A DNA stretch of 64,000 bases from Linyphia triangularis (lineage: Eukaryota > Arthropoda > Arachnida > Araneae > Linyphiidae): assembly GCA_963978545.1 (NCBI GenBank), contig OZ021731.1, positions 28,492,593 through 28,556,592 on the forward strand. Direction: 5' to 3'. The notes below the pieces were generated by a model, which had not been told where the DNA came from, did no database searches, and was given only the letters and a program-made list of their open reading frames with translations. Position 1 is the stretch's first letter. Every line of letters starts with the position of its first letter. Positions 1 to 12,734 of the stretch are shown here, piece after piece. The position numbers and the translations under genes were made by a program.

Positions 1-61
1 GCACAAATCAAGCGATTGATTTAAACTTATAGTTTACAAATACATAGATTAGTTAGTTTTT

Positions 62-158
62 TTTACACTCAATAACCTATTTTTGCTCACAATAACGGCT
101 AATCAGGTCGGGACCTCTAACTTAACGTGGGTTCCAAATCACAACGAACATCCATTTT
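62..158 (-). repeat. SINE2 fragment, tail half
   Basis: This matches the 3' half of the second tRNA-derived SINE (SINE2) seen complete at 37385-37560, read on the minus strand. The marker words are the 'aataacctattttt' segment and 'aatcaggtcgggacc'. The box B portion is missing because the next repeat starts at about 158. Confidence 0.6.
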
Positions 159-887
159 TACTTTCAATTACCCTCATGTATATGTACAGAGGGTAATGAA
201 AGTATAGCATTCGGTCAAAAACAAATTTTCTATTTATTTGCATTTCTCCACGTTTTGTAACATCCTGATCTGAAAAAAGTGATCTAGAAAAAATGTGTGT
301 CTGTGTGTATGTGTGTCTGTGGTCTGCATAACTCCCGAATAAATTGACCTACGATGTTCAAATTTGGTATGAGGGTTAGTGGCGGCCATGGGACCTACCA
401 TTAAGGTTTTCGTCGAAATCGCGCATGCGCATAAGGTAGCTGCCATTGAAAAAATCATATTTTTTAATAATTGCTAAAAAACGCCTATAACGATTTTGAT
501 AAAAATCGCTGTGGTAATGCCTCTAACATCCTTTTTTCTAAACATCCCCACCTCCGAAATTCCCGTAAAAATGTTTTAATGCAGTAAAAAGTTGAAAAAT
601 GAATCCCTTCAACACAGAGTTCTCTTTCCTTGAGCATACCTCCAACAACGATCTTTTTTTCTTCTCTCAGTTTCGCTTATAATAAAGGATAATATAAGGA
701 TTATCGAAAAGTATATCGCCAAAATCACCACTTTGGCGATTTTTTTTAAAGACCTGTACAAGAATTATCGCCAAACTGGCCATTTGTTGTAAATGAAGGA
801 TGAAAGTATACAAACGGTAAATGACACAAATCCACGTCAGTATTATAGTGTATATAAAGTTGTGCGATGTTCCACACCCCTAGTTTT
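158..887 (+). repeat. Dispersed repeat family R1, copy 1
   Basis: About 730 bp that recurs at 4886-6713 and 15086-15835 (both inverted) and 53735-54445 (same orientation). It opens with a small hairpin (ACTTTCAATTACCC against GGTAATGAAAGT), carries a GTGTGTCTGTGT run, and ends GTGCGATGTTCCACACC-CCTAG followed by T. The CTAG|T end recalls a Helitron terminus, but the left ends of the copies do not agree on a TC start, so I leave the class open. There is no coding capacity. Confidence 0.65.
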
Positions 888-1022
888 TAGTGTTTTGGAG
901 CAGTAATAAAATCTTTGCCCCTTGAGAATTTGCAACCAATAGAACTTTTTTATGGAACGAATATCGTTATTTTGTAATGCACCGTCGTAGACTAATTGAG
1001 CTAAAATCAATACTGCACATTG

Positions 1023-1200
1023 CCTATCAAACGGTATAGTGGTTAGCGTGCTAACTTCTAGACCGCAAGGTTGCGGGTTCGAGTTCCGTGTAAGGCATGG
1101 GTGTTTGTAAATGTATGTTGGCTCGTCTAATGACGAATGTTTCGGCGCATTATAGCCCTCGTGCTGCTGACGGCGCCAGATAATCTGAAACCAACCAACC
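1023..1200 (+). repeat. SINE1 (tRNA-derived), full length
   Basis: A tRNA-like head with box A (TAGTGGTTAGCG) and box B (GGTTCGAGTTCC) is followed by a unique body and a CCAACCAACC tail. Imperfect flanking copies of ATACTGCACATTG / ATATTGACCATTG look like an aged TSD. The 5' half resembles tRNA-His, but the anticodon arm no longer folds convincingly, so I name no parent tRNA. Confidence 0.85.
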
Positions 1201-2689
1201 AATATTGACCATTGTAAAATTATAGGAGCCGTTTCAACAATCTGATTTGCACTATTCGCCAATATCTCTAAACGAAATTTAAATACAGCAAAATCACAAC
1301 GCAATAAATTGTTATCAATAAGCTAACATGTGGTCATAACTTCAAAACAATACAAAAATAATCGCATATAATTTAAAAAAAAAAATTTCTTTTAATTTTC
1401 TTATCGCCGAGTTATTACCAATTAGAATAAAGCAAGCGGTTATGAGTTCGAGCCCGAAGTAATTAACAATTGAGTATTAATTACTTTCAACCCTCTTCTG
1501 CTCGACCTAAAAGTAAAGCTGAAAAGTCCCTAACATCTTTCACCCATTAAATCATTGTGAGCCCTGAAGGGCTACGACACCGGATAATTAAATATTAGGT
1601 CGAACGGTCAATGAGAAGAAAAAAATAATGGCACTTTTTACAGAGGAACATCAATCTATGCATTTTGCCATTCGAAGCACATAGTTCATTTATTTATTGT
1701 GTTCGTACAGGGAAGTATTTTTGAAAATAAAATACTGGCAAATTATCCATGTCATTTAAAAAAATTAAGAACAAGCACCAAATTGGCGTTTATTAAAATA
1801 TTACCAAAATGACGTTTGTGAGTGCAATTGTCCAGAATTGCTTGTCAATGAGGGAACAAATTTTATTCAAAAAACAAAAGTAGTTGAACATTTTCCTCAT
1901 AGATGGCGCTCTATAATGTGTTTCGAATTAGTTCAGAATGTGAACAACAGAGGGCGCTGCTGCGAAGAGCATAACGGGGGGGATAAAATTGAGAAAGGGC
2001 ATATGCATGGAATGTTTCGGAGGAAAATACATCTCTTTTCGAAAGATATTCCTGAGTCACCTGTTCCTGACACAAAAGCGTGGAAGTGGGCAGAGTGCTC
2101 CTTCTTAAAAGGTGTATCAAGATCTGGCAAGGGAGGGAAGGGGGGGTTGTTTCCCGGATAGTTGTTTTTCAAGCGGAATTATATCGAGAGGTGTCGAATG
2201 GAAGTAACCCAGGCAGATTTAATTCGCCCTTGTTGGGGGAACACAACAAAGACTATCATCATCTATCGTCGCTTGATCGCGAGAACTCTATCACACTATC
2301 TCAACATTCGGTCTCAATAACGTAGATCCGTACATTTCTTTCCAAGACCTCGCTTTTGGATGTATTGTTTATATTTAAAGTAGTTGCAAGAGAAATTCGA
2401 ATCGAACGAAACAAAATTTTATTCTTATTTGTGTGTTTCCTTTGTTTACGCCCGGCAGTCAAAGTATGCCAGTTGGGCGTCGACCAAGATTCCATTACAA
2501 TATTTAAAAGGACATCCTCGTAGTAAAATAATCACCCGTCAAGAACGTCAGCATTCAGAAGTGAATGACGATAAGATCACATCAGAATAGAAAAATAGGG
2601 TTGCCATGTACGAGAGAAATTAATTCACGCCAAATTGAAACCGAAACTGCGCCAAAGAGAAAAGTATGTAAAGAATGTTCTATTCGTTT
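1201..2689. other. No gene recognised
   Basis: AT-rich DNA with several short open frames around 1838-2600. None has a recognisable motif, convincing splice sites or a match to the repeats in this window. Confidence 0.5.
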
Positions 2690-3215
2690 CCTAAACGCGA
2701 AGAGGCTCGCTTCGCTCCCTAAAAATATCCAATCTAATATAATCTAATTAAATGCAAGCTCGATTCGCTCTCTAAAATTTTATTGCTACACAAACAATCA
2801 GATTATCAAAAGTCCAATTAGTAGGCTAAAACTACTTATGTTGAAAATTTCTATTAGAAATCGCTTTGTAAATGTTTTTTTTTAAATTAATAAAAAAAAA
2901 TGATAAAATTCACTTTCTCATAAGTCTAATTAGCGTGCTAGCTTCTAGACAGCGAGGTTTACGGGTTCGAGTCCCGTGTTAGGCATGGGTGTTGGTAAAT
3001 GTATGTTGGCTTGTCTAATGACGAATGTTTCAGCGCATTATAGCCCTCGTGTTGCTGACGGCACCAGATAATCTGAATACAACCAACCATAAGTCTAATT
3101 AGAAAGCAAGAACTACTTTATGTTGAAAATTTCATGACTGTAGGCCTATTAGAAGTAGTTTTTTTTTAAAAGAGAAACGGGCAGATACAGACATACACTG
3201 GTTTATTATTATAGA
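2690..3215 (-). mobile_element. Helitron-like fragment, 5' end intact
   Basis: On the minus strand the element starts TCTATAATAATAAAC at 3215, as the larger copy does at 29221. It runs through the shared motif TTTTCAACATAAGTAG and the 'gcgaagcgagc' words, and its 3' end is lost near 2690. A SINE1 copy is inserted at 2934-3087. Confidence 0.55.
2934..3087 (+). repeat. SINE1, 5'-truncated within box A
   Basis: The copy starts at CGTGCTAGCTTC, so most of box A is lost. It is bounded by a perfect 15-bp TSD (CATAAGTCTAATTAG at 2919-2933 and 3088-3102). It sits inside the minus-strand Helitron-like fragment and is therefore younger. Confidence 0.88.
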
Positions 3216-3736
3216 TACAATCAACGTGTACATAATTTACAACAAAATGCGAAATCTGTTGAGAAACAATGTTTCTCGATATTAAAAAAGGTATAATAAT
3301 TCCAAAGAGGAAGTATTCCGAATGTGGAAATCAAATGAATAGTCCTAAAACCTATTCAAATTATCTAACAAATTTGAATTTTTGTCGAATTGTGTTAATG
3401 AAGTTATTGATAAAAAAACGAGAAGTTTCAAGCGGGCAAATATGCCGACACATTCAGCAAAAAAGTTGCGTTTTACGTTTATTGTCTGTGAGCAATGAGC
3501 CGTCACAAAATACTTCACTCAGACGATGATAATTATTTGGAAACGCTTAAGGCATAATTATTTATTCATCGCCGAATGGCAATAAGTTTCAGACGACTTC
3601 CTGTTCCGCTTTTCTGGAAAGTTTTCAACGCAACTATTTAAGTTTGTTATTTCTGACCGCCTCTTGTGCAAATGTTGTCTCAAATGTTGTTTTTGCATTA
3701 GGAAATCGAGATTGATAAACACCGATAACTCATAGT
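3216..3736. other. No gene recognised
   Basis: Short open frames only. I see no known motif and no repeat shared with the rest of the window. Confidence 0.45.
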
Positions 3737-4071
3737 CATCGATATAAATAAACAACTGGATAGACTGCTTAACGATGGGAAAATGAAGCAGTTGCCAGAT
3801 GCTGTTGGTGGGATAAAAAATACGGATTGCCGAGGATTGGAAATAAAATTTTGGGTTGTACACAGCAGAAATTGCAATAGTAGACATTAATTAGTAATAA
3901 TGTCCAAAAATATATATACTCTAGCATTTTACAAGGTTTTTCGCATTTCCATCCAACTATAAAAGTGAACTGTGATTGGTTAATCTTCCCACCAGCTTCG
4001 CAATCCCCGGCGCGTTTTTCTCTTTGCATTGACAATAGAGCAGTCTATCCAGTTGTTTATCTATATCGATG
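3737..4071 (-). mobile_element. hAT-type MITE, 335 bp, copy 1
   Basis: Terminal inverted repeats of about 33 bp begin CATCGATATA and end TATATCGATG. A perfect 8-bp TSD, CTCATAGT, lies at 3729-3736 and 4072-4079. A second copy of exactly the same length lies inverted at 27003-27337. There is no open frame worth calling, so it is non-autonomous. Assignment to hAT rests on TSD length and the CA..TG ends. Confidence 0.85.
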
Positions 4072-4640
4072 CTCATAGTACGCGACATGAGTTTTCGAAA
4101 TTGGCAATTACATTGTAGGAGCCACAGCAGAGAGTTCTTTTGTTAATAAAAATATCTATCATCCACAAGATTTTAGAAAGAGTTCTTAGCTTTTCCAAAA
4201 GCATGACGGTTAATAAACCTATCCTTTCTGATTCTTTTCAGTTATTTCGATACACATAACGCAATTTCCTTTTTGAAAGACCTCCCGGAAAACCTTTTGA
4301 TATTCAGAATCTGAAAATTCCGATTGATTCCAGCGAAAGACTCTTAAATTTGACTCTAACAAAAGGCTGAACATTGTATCATCACCACTCTTTTTTTTGG
4401 ATGAAATTTTGTAGGGAATAAATAATTGAGACTCGATTCACTTCTAAGTTCCTAATGTTGAGATGAATTTAACATTGCTTTCTATACATGTGGAGTTAAC
4501 TTTACTGCATACATATGCATTAAGGCATTTGAGGCATAAACTTATCGAATAAGTTGTACCATGGGCTCTCATTTCGACTGAAACACTTCATAGGAATATC
4601 ATTATTAACGATTTAGTGCAGTGAGTTTGTAGTTTAAAAC

Positions 4641-4885
4641 TATACTAAACTTCAACTTAACTAGACATCACTTAGACGGTAGATCGTGACAGTGCTCATA
4701 GGTATTTAATCCATTTTGGCAGCGTGAAAGCATAATGTTCGCCAAACCACAACCCTGTAGAGAACAAAAGGCTATAAGGTTTGGCGAGAATTATGTCTTC
4801 ACTCCGCCAAAATGGATTAAATACCTATGAGCACTGTCACGATCTACCGTCTAAGTGATGTCTAGTTAAGTTGAAGTTTAGTATA
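4641..4885. mobile_element. Palindromic fold-back MITE F1, 245 bp
   Basis: Almost the whole element is one inverted repeat, starting TATACTAAACTTCAAC and ending GTTGAAGTTTAGTATA. The only substantial loop lies near the centre, around 'ccaaaccacaaccctg'. Flanking TA fits a Tc1/mariner-type target. Copies of identical length lie at 14242-14486 and 17215-17459. It contains TTTGGCG/CGCCAAA words on both arms. Confidence 0.85.
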
Positions 4886-4979
4886 GTGGTGTTGGACATC
4901 GCACAGTTTCAATTGCACTATGATATTGACGTGGATTTGTGTCATTTACCGTTTGCATATTTTCATCCTTCATTTAGAA

Positions 4980-5193
4980 CAGCGTCAGCCACTAGGCGGC
5001 CCGCGGGCCGGATCCGGCCCGCGACAGCTTTTTCTCCGGCCCGCCGGCAGTACAGAAAAGCAAAAATCAAATTTTGCGGAAATAATTTTAATTTTTCTAC
5101 AATAGTATGTGTTTACTTCCAAAAACTACATTTTCTATTAAGTGACCCCCTCCAGTAAGTCTGAAAAATCCTTTTTTTTCCTGAGACTGCCAG

Positions 5194-5224
<31 letters not shown>

Positions 5225-5888
5225 GCAATAGTTTGAATTATTACCAATGACGCTTTCCTTCTCATTGCTTAGTTTTGTACTTATGATAACCTACCTCCTC
5301 GATTTGTGAGTGGCACAATTCGATTTCTGCTTTTCCGAATGTGATGGGCAGGAGTTGGGTGCTTTAATGAATCTCTTTTGTTTTGACGTGAAAAGAAGTA
5401 TGGCGATCTCTATGATTCCAGTGCAATAATGGCGTCGGAGACTAATTTTCAATCCTAAGTAGAGAGTGAAAAGCGGACCGGCCGTCATAGCCACTCAATA
5501 AACATCGACTAAAATTGAAGATTTAGGAGGTATGGTTTAATTATCTTTATTGATTATGAGTTTATGTCAAGTCACATTGTAATATTGTCACTATAGATTA
5601 ATTTCTATTATGACTTTGATTGACGATGTAAAGAAAATTATTTTTTTAATTATTTGAAACAAGAATCAAATATCAATTGTTTTTTATTAATATAAAAAAG
5701 TTAAATTATTGTTTCAGTTTTCAAAATTGTTTTGTATTGTTGAATCTTTAGTAATTGTCACATTTCTAACTTTGAGCATATGTAGTAAAGCAATATATTT
5801 ATTGGCTTATTCGGTATAAATCTGCGGCCCGCGGAAGGTTCTAACATAAGTCATGCGGCCCGCCTCTAAAAGTTAGTGGCGAACGCTG
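4980..5888. mobile_element. hAT element, non-autonomous, 909 bp
   Basis: The ends are CAGCG..CGCTG, with the conserved segment GCCACTA / TAGTGGC next to each end. A perfect 8-bp TSD, ATTTAGAA, lies at 4972-4979 and 5889-5896. GC-rich 'gcggcccgc' blocks just inside both termini are typical of Charlie-like hAT ends. No transposase is present. Confidence 0.88.
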
Positions 5889-6004
5889 ATTTAGAATAAA
5901 TGGCCAGTTTGGCGATATTTTTTGCGATAATTCTTGTGTGGGTCTTTAAAAAAAAAATTCGCTAAAATGGTGATTTTGACTGTATACTTTTCGATAATCC
6001 TTAT

Positions 6005-6180
6005 GCCGACCAAACGGTATAGTGGTTAGCGTGCTAGCTTCTAGACCGCGAGGTTGCGGGTTCCGAGTCCCGTGTTAGGCATGGGTGTTTGTAAATGTAT
6101 GTTGGCTTGTCTAATGACGAATGTTTTGGCGCACTATAGCCCTCGTGACGGCGCCAGATAATCTGAAAACAATAAACCAA
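6005..6180 (+). repeat. SINE1, full length
   Basis: It starts GCCGACCAAACGG, has box A and box B, and ends in an AATAAACCAA tail. A perfect 14-bp TSD, TCGATAATCCTTAT, lies at 5991-6004 and 6181-6194. Confidence 0.92.
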
Positions 6181-6908
6181 TCGATAATCCTTATATTATC
6201 CTTTATTATAAGCGAAGCTGTGAGGAGAAGAAAAAACGATCGCTGATGAGGTATGCTCAAGGAAAGAAAACTGTGTAGAAGGCATTCATTTTTCAACTTC
6301 TTAAGCCATTAAAACGTTTTTAAGGGAATTTCGGAGGTGGGGATGCTTAGAACACCTTAAGAGGCATTACCACAGCGATTTTTATTAAAATCGTTAGATC
6401 CGTTTTTTAGTAATCATTGAAAAACATGATTTTCTCAATGGCAGCTACCTTATGCGCATGGGCGATTTTGACAAAAACCTTAATGGTAGGTCCCATGGCC
6501 GCCACTAACTCTCATACCAAATTTGAACATTGTAGATCAATTTGTTCGGGAGTTATGCTGACCACAGACACACACACGCAGAGAATTTTTTTCCAGATCA
6601 CTTTTTTGAAATCAGGATGATTTTTTTTTTTTTTTTTTTTGTGTGGACCGACTGCTATACTTTTATTACCCTATGTATATATATATACCTATGGGTAATT
6701 GAAAGTAAAAATGAATAACAAAATGTATAACCTTAGAAAATACGATTAGAATGATTTGTACTTTAATACACTTATAACTTAAAAGTAGTGGAACGCCGTT
6801 CCATCTAGTTTTCTTCCTTCTCTAAATTAAAAGTTTTTCGAGAGGTGAACTTGAGTTTGCATATTAAACTGCAAAATTGATTGAACGATAGTTGAGAAAC
6901 ATTTTTTG

Positions 6909-7200
<292 letters not shown>

Positions 7201-7259
7201 ATATGTTGTATATCAAACGCTATTCGAGCATTTTCATCGAATGTTATGTTAAAATTAAA

Positions 7260-9083
7260 CAAATCTGAACTTAAATTGGTTTAGAATATAAAAATCGGAT
7301 CAGACATTGGGCGCAGCATTGCCCTCGTGTTGACCTTGCGCAAGTAACCCTTAATAAACCGGAACGGACATTATAGAACAGCAAATTTGCATCATACATT
7401 TTTGCAGATTAACATTGCTTTAAAACTTTACATTGCTTCAGAACAATATTCAAAACTGAACAAAAATTCTTTAGAAATTTGAAGATGTTTTTATAAAATG
7501 CAAACGTAGCAGAACAGGGGAGTAGCCAGAGATTTTTTTCGGGAAGGGATATGAAATTAAAAGTCGTCAAATCATAACAATTCTTTTTGTTATTAATGCT
7601 GAATGTATTTAGTAATCCAGATAACAGAGGTAATTTATTACATTCATTTAGAAATTTATAAACATTTAAATGAATTTACCATTTTAAACAAAAAAAAAAT
7701 CCTTTGATTTTTGCATTCTAATAGTAATTAGAAAAATTTCGGGAGGGGATATATCCCCATATCCATACCCCTGGTTACGCGCATGCAACAGAAAAAGCAA
7801 AAAGAAATTTGCGTTCTAAAAAACGCAAATTTGGCATCTGTCATGACCTAAAGTTGCCAAAAAAGCAATTCTACGCCAATCTCTTGCAATCCCGTCTCAC
7901 TCTTTACCCAATTATCCCGTTTCGAAAACAAGCGAGTGCAGCGCCCTCTCACAGTAGAGGACAGAAGAAGGTTGTAACTTGTAAAGTATAAGCAAACAGC
8001 TGTATTTTAAAATCAACCTTGAACTGGATGGAACCTGCTTCTTTGTTATTTATTCCTGCCTTCTTCACTTCTAAACGATAATGCCATTCAACAAAAAGAA
8101 GAAAGTTATGGAGGGGGGACGTTTCTGTATTGCTTGGAGTGTGGTTATATTTTTTTAAAAAGAATGTTAAAAGCGAAAGAGGCTTATAAGGGAGATTGCC
8201 CTTGTTGGAAGAAAATTTTAGTGAGTTCTTGGGGCACTCTCATTTTGAAGGGAGGGGAGTAAGGCTTGGTTGAAGGAATTTCTTTTGTCTTGTGCTTTTT
8301 TTACAGTTTGTTTTGTATTATTTTAATAATTGGAAATGGTAAAATTAATTTCAGGACTATGAGTGGTTTTTCAAGAGAAGAAAATATTAAAATTTTTGCA
8401 TAATATTTCTTTAGTTAGGGCCGTCTTACCAGGGGGGGGGGGGGGCAGTCGGCGAATTTCTGAATTTTCCTTCCATATTGTTAACCTTAAATTAACTATT
8501 TTCCTCACCAATTTTTCTCTTCCTTTTGGACCAATGTTTTCCCAATGTAGTATATCAAAGTATATCAAAGCAAGTATATGTAGTATATCAAAGCAAAAGC
8601 GTTTTAACAGCAAGTGCAACCGCAAAAAGTTTACGACGAAAGATACTATCTACCTCAGTCGGAGATGAGAGAACAACGAACGTCAACAGAAGTTCAATGT
8701 AACTGAGGCTGTGACGCAAGGTTGATACAATCCTACCGCGCCTTCTGATCGTTTCGTATTTCGACTGAGAAGATGCCAGGTGATCTGTGGACCATGATTT
8801 TGTTTGTATTTGAGAACAGTGTTACCAATCCACACTATTCAACTCTTTGCGCGTTGTCGCGTGTTCCTTATTTCTCGGATTTGAGATTACGCAGTAAATT
8901 TATAATGAGTTACACATCTTTCACCATTTACTGCTTTATTCGTTTATTCTTAGGTTGAGTTAAATTAGAAGTTTAAGAGAGAGAGCATGCGGCTTCTGAG
9001 CGGTGGTCTCCGCATACAGCTTATATTTCACACTTTGGGTCGGGATGCCTGTTGGGAGATTTTCGGGTTTTCTCCAAAACAAA
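7260..9083. other. No gene recognised
   Basis: AT-rich DNA with poly-A and poly-G tracts (for example 8431-8445). I found no exon with convincing splice sites and no repeat shared with other parts of the window. Confidence 0.45.
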
Positions 9084-9087
9084 GTAA

Positions 9088-9810
9088 TGTTGCGTTGATG
9101 GGTTCGAAAGATTCGAAGCCAAAGCAGATCAAAACTTGCAGAAATTTATTCCAATATAACTCTTCTCATATTCTCTTATAGCTCCAGAACTTCTCGTTCT
9201 AGTAGACTCAATACAGCTCTTTTCACAACAATAGAGCACAAACAGCAGTTAAAATCTTGACAACACAACTGCTAAAATCGCTGTAGAAGACAATGCAATA
9301 CAGTTCGCTTTAGAACTATTCTGAATGCTCACTGAGACTCAGTAATTCCAGTAACTCACTGACTCAACTCAGTCAACTTATATAGGAGTCGAACCTTCTT
9401 GAGACTTCTAGAAGTAGATAGTTGGAGAACTTTCCAGATCGTAGTCGAAAAGTCCTATACATGTACATGGGGACTGAAAATGTTGCCAAATGGTCGCCAA
9501 GTGTGGCGATATTTGGCAATTTCTCGCTAAATTTGGCGACAAAATAAGTCGCCAAAACCGTCGCCAACTTGGCTCTATCTCGCCAATTTGGCGAGATTGC
9601 CATTACCATAATGTTAAATGCCCTGCTCCTTGTAAAACTCACTTCCCAGCGTTATCTCTGTAAAACTCGTTATCAAGCATTAAGTGTCACATTGCAGGGA
9701 AGCCAAGCTAAGACGAACTATTGCACTGCCTTATGCGAAATGTACATAAATTTATTTTTTTACAAAATTAACATTGCGAAATATTTACAAATATACAAAA
9801 ATTCGTAGCA
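9088..9810 (-). mobile_element. Solo LTR, 723 bp, copy 1
   Basis: On the minus strand it runs TG..CA from 9810 to 9088. It is flanked by a perfect 4-bp TSD, GTAA (9084-9087 and 9811-9814). It contains a TATATAAG box, a polyadenylation-type AATAAA and a block dense in TTGGCGA/TCGCCAA words. There are relatives at 28346 and 31823. The 4-bp TSD fits a Ty3/gypsy-type element; no internal region is present. Confidence 0.88.
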
Positions 9811-9814
9811 GTAA

Positions 9815-11143
9815 CAATATAAATGCTCTGGCTGAGTGTGTCTAGGGAGATGGATAATAAAGAGTCAGTTTTCCCCTTTGCATCGCTTTTAAATGAAGCA
9901 TATTAAATGGATTACAAACATAGTTTGTTAAGCCTTGATTATGGTATCGCGTGATTTGGACATTCATGTTAGTGAAGCTCTGCAGAGAACAGGTCCAGAA
10001 AGATCAATCGCCAAATGGAATCCGTCTGAAATCTCATAGGAATCTGCCTGTGCTGCCGTCTATATATCAATTGACGGCGCTGTAATCGCCGTAAGTGGCG
10101 CTGCTGATGACTGACCGTGGGGGATAGAGAATATTATACATATATAAATTAGTTGTGTCGCCAAACTAGTTTCACCCCCCCCCCCCCGTCCCACCGAAAT
10201 AATTACTACTTCACAAAGTTCACGAATTATATCCACTTGTGTTTTTAAACTTTTGTATGGTTCTATATCAGTGAGTCCTTTTGTAGTCTGCGCATCTAAG
10301 ATTGCTAAGAGCAATTACTCTCTGGGAAGTTCATCAGATTTTGTAATCTCTTGCTGACAGGATTCTTTAGGTTTCTCCAACGTGTTTAAATTGTAATTTT
10401 CTCTTTTCTATAATGCTGTCATCTATTGTATACCATCGAAACTTCCAAAATTGTTTGGATTATTTTTTTAATTTTATTAACTTTGATTTTCATACAGACT
10501 ACATAAAGAACCATTGTATATATTATTACGCAATTTGCCTGTAAATAGTAGTGAATAGTGTTTCTTCTTTTTTTCTTGTTGAAGTTTTTTTTTTTATGAG
10601 GTTTTTTGTCTGCCAGCGATAATAGAAGCATGAAAGGGTGACATGAAAGGTGAAAGGCGACTCGAGGTCGACTAGTCTGGTAGGAGGATTCAAGCCCATT
10701 TTGCATGTTTTGATTGCAAAATCGTTTGCACTTGATTTTTTTTTTTTTTTTGGCTGGTGTAAAAGAATTGCCAATTCGCGAAAGTGATGTTGGAGTTAGA
10801 GCGTGGTAGAGAAAATAGATAAGCGCTTGTTTATTTTTACGCTGCCTGAATTATCGTAGCGCATGTGGAAGTTATATGGACTGAAGCCGTTGTTAAAGCC
10901 TGATAGCAAGTTCGCTGTTGTTATAAGATGTTTTGTGAGTTTTTGAACGAAGAATAAATTAGAGAGTTTTTATTTTGTTAATTTGAAAATTCATAACAAT
11001 ATAATCTATTCGTCAGAAGCAAAACTCTTTGCCTTTGAACAGGTACATCCTTTATCAATTTCTGTTTTGTATGAAGGGAGAAAAAGGGATCGTTACAAAA
11101 AGAAAGGAACTCTTCAGAAATATACAGAGTGGTCATGATGAAT
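9815..11143. other. No gene; block resembling 43.73-44.06 kb
   Basis: No supported gene. Parts of 10340-11100 resemble 43730-44060 in the same order and orientation. Shared pieces include the 'ttttctcttttctata.tgctg.catcta.tgtata' segment and a later CGTCAGAAGC segment followed by CTCTTTG / GTCTTTG. The similarity is patchy and I judged it by eye. Confidence 0.35.
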
Positions 11144-11158
11144 CTTCCCTGATATATG

Positions 11159-11288
11159 GTTGGTTTATACGCTCAACAACCTATTTTTATGCACAATGAC
11201 GGTTAATCAGGTCGGGACCCACAGTTTAACGTCGAATATTCATCTCTAGTCCGGGATTCGAACCCGGCACCTTTGGCATAAGTGTCCA
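11159..11288 (-). repeat. SINE2 (second tRNA-derived SINE)
   Basis: Read on the minus strand it has box B (GGTTCGAATCC within CCGGGTTCGAATCCCGG) and the SINE2 body. A perfect 15-bp TSD, CTTCCCTGATATATG, lies at 11144-11158 and 11289-11303. The head is truncated. Confidence 0.88.
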
Positions 11289-11478
11289 CTTCCCTGATAT
11301 ATGAATCCCTGGTGATCTGCCTATTCGCTTCCGCCAATCGAAAAGAATATTGTCACTTGAAGGTACTGGTTCGAGATTGTGGCGATTTCAAACAACAGAG
11401 CTCACAAGATTACGGAGACAAAATTTAGAATGGCAACGGGCAAATTGATCAGCGCATTAAAAAACCATAAATGCGTTG

Positions 11479-11651
11479 GTTGTTTTCAGATTATCTGGCG
11501 CCGTCAGCAACACGAGGGCTATAATGCGCCGAAACATTCGTCATTAGACAAGCCAACATACATTTACAAACACCCATGCCTAACACGGGACTCGAACCCG
11601 CAACCTCGGGGTCTAGAAGCTAGCACGCTAACCACTATACCGTTTGGTCGG
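11479..11651 (-). repeat. SINE1, full length
   Basis: A minus-strand copy with both Pol III boxes. A perfect 15-bp TSD, CCATAAATGCGTTGG, lies at 11464-11478 and 11652-11666. Confidence 0.92.
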
Positions 11652-11898
11652 CCATAAATGCGTTGGAAAAAGCATCAAAGAACCTCCTTTCTGTGTTGCC
11701 ATTGGTCACAATGCTTTTTTTTTTTTGCAAATGGTTTAAGCCGGTAATTTTCGTCACACGTGTATCGTTCCACGCCATTTATGGTTTTTCATTGACATGA
11801 TCAATTTGTGCAAGAAAAAGAAATAGGTGTTGTCTTTCGAAAATTTCTAAATTTTGTCACTGTAACCAGCTGTATTGTTTGAAATCATCCAAATCTCG

Positions 11899-12046
11899 TA
11901 GCTTCTAGACCGCGAGGTTGCGGGTTCGAGTCCCGTGTTAGGCATGGATGTTTGTAAATGTATGTTGGCTTGTCGAATGATGAATGTTTCGGCGCATTAC
12001 AGCCCTCGTGTTGCTGACGGCGCCAGATAATCTGAAAACAACCAAC
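11899..12046 (+). repeat. SINE1, 5'-truncated after box A
   Basis: It starts at TAGCTTCTAGACCGCGAGG and keeps box B and the CCAACC tail. A perfect 13-bp TSD, CATCCAAATCTCG, lies at 11886-11898 and 12047-12059. Confidence 0.9.
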
Positions 12047-12678
12047 CATCCAAATCTCGAGCGCATACCTTCAAATGACAGCATTGGAAATTTCCTTTTC
12101 GATTGATTGGTGGTGACGACTAGGTGTTCACGTATCGAGGAAGCTTCCTTAAGACCATCGTGTTCTAGATTTTTACACGTCAAGCTAATTTTTTGAAATA
12201 GCACATAATGAGGAATTTGCACAAGTGAGGAAAATTAATATTTTTTGTATTTTCTAGAGTTATCCAACGAATATAAGCAGTGCAATTATTTTTTTATCTT
12301 CATGCTTTCAATTAATCAAAAATCGAGTTTGAAATCAAAGCAAAAGTAACGTGACAAAAAACGCATAAAAAAAAGAATATATTCCGTCCAAAATCCGAGG
12401 AGGAACCTGGTCTAAAACAGGTTTTAAACTGGTTCAACATCTGCGCGTTGACGTCACACGCAAAAGTAACTTTTTCCCGCCAATTCGCAAAGTGAAAAAC
12501 TAAATATTTTCTTTTAACCATCTATCCGAGCTCAAATTTTTGAAAGACTAGTATTGTTTTTCATTATTTTTTCACAACTTTTATTTAAAAATAAAATTAA
12601 AAAACGTGAAGATTCCTCATTGTTTCCTTAACCTCTTATAAAACAATACGTTGCCCAAGCACTAGAATATATAAAATC

Positions 12679-12684
12679 TTTATT
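12679..12684 (-). promoter_or_regulatory. Polyadenylation signal of gene B
   Basis: AATAAA on the minus strand, about 50 bp past the gene B stop codon, in a plausible position for 3' end formation. Confidence 0.5.
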
Positions 12685-12734
12685 CACCAACCATTAATTA
12701 CAACTATATACAAAAGAATGAATTCATTTAAACT

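Larger units (their letters stand above)
4886..6713 (-). repeat. Dispersed repeat R1, copy 2, interrupted
   Basis: An inverted copy of the repeat at 158-887. It is split by a hAT element (4980-5888) and a SINE1 (6005-6180), both with target duplications inside R1 sequence. R1 is therefore older than both. Confidence 0.65.

Noticed and set aside
6005..6078. tRNA gene
   Set aside because: Box A and box B are present, but the anticodon arm and acceptor stem do not fold cleanly, and the sequence continues into a repeated body with a CCAACC tail and TSDs: it is a SINE head.
11379..11657. Frames with the recurring text HEGYNAPKHSSLDKPTYIYK
   Set aside because: Antisense reading of SINE1; the same text appears at 843-1304, 17641, 20043 and 62576.
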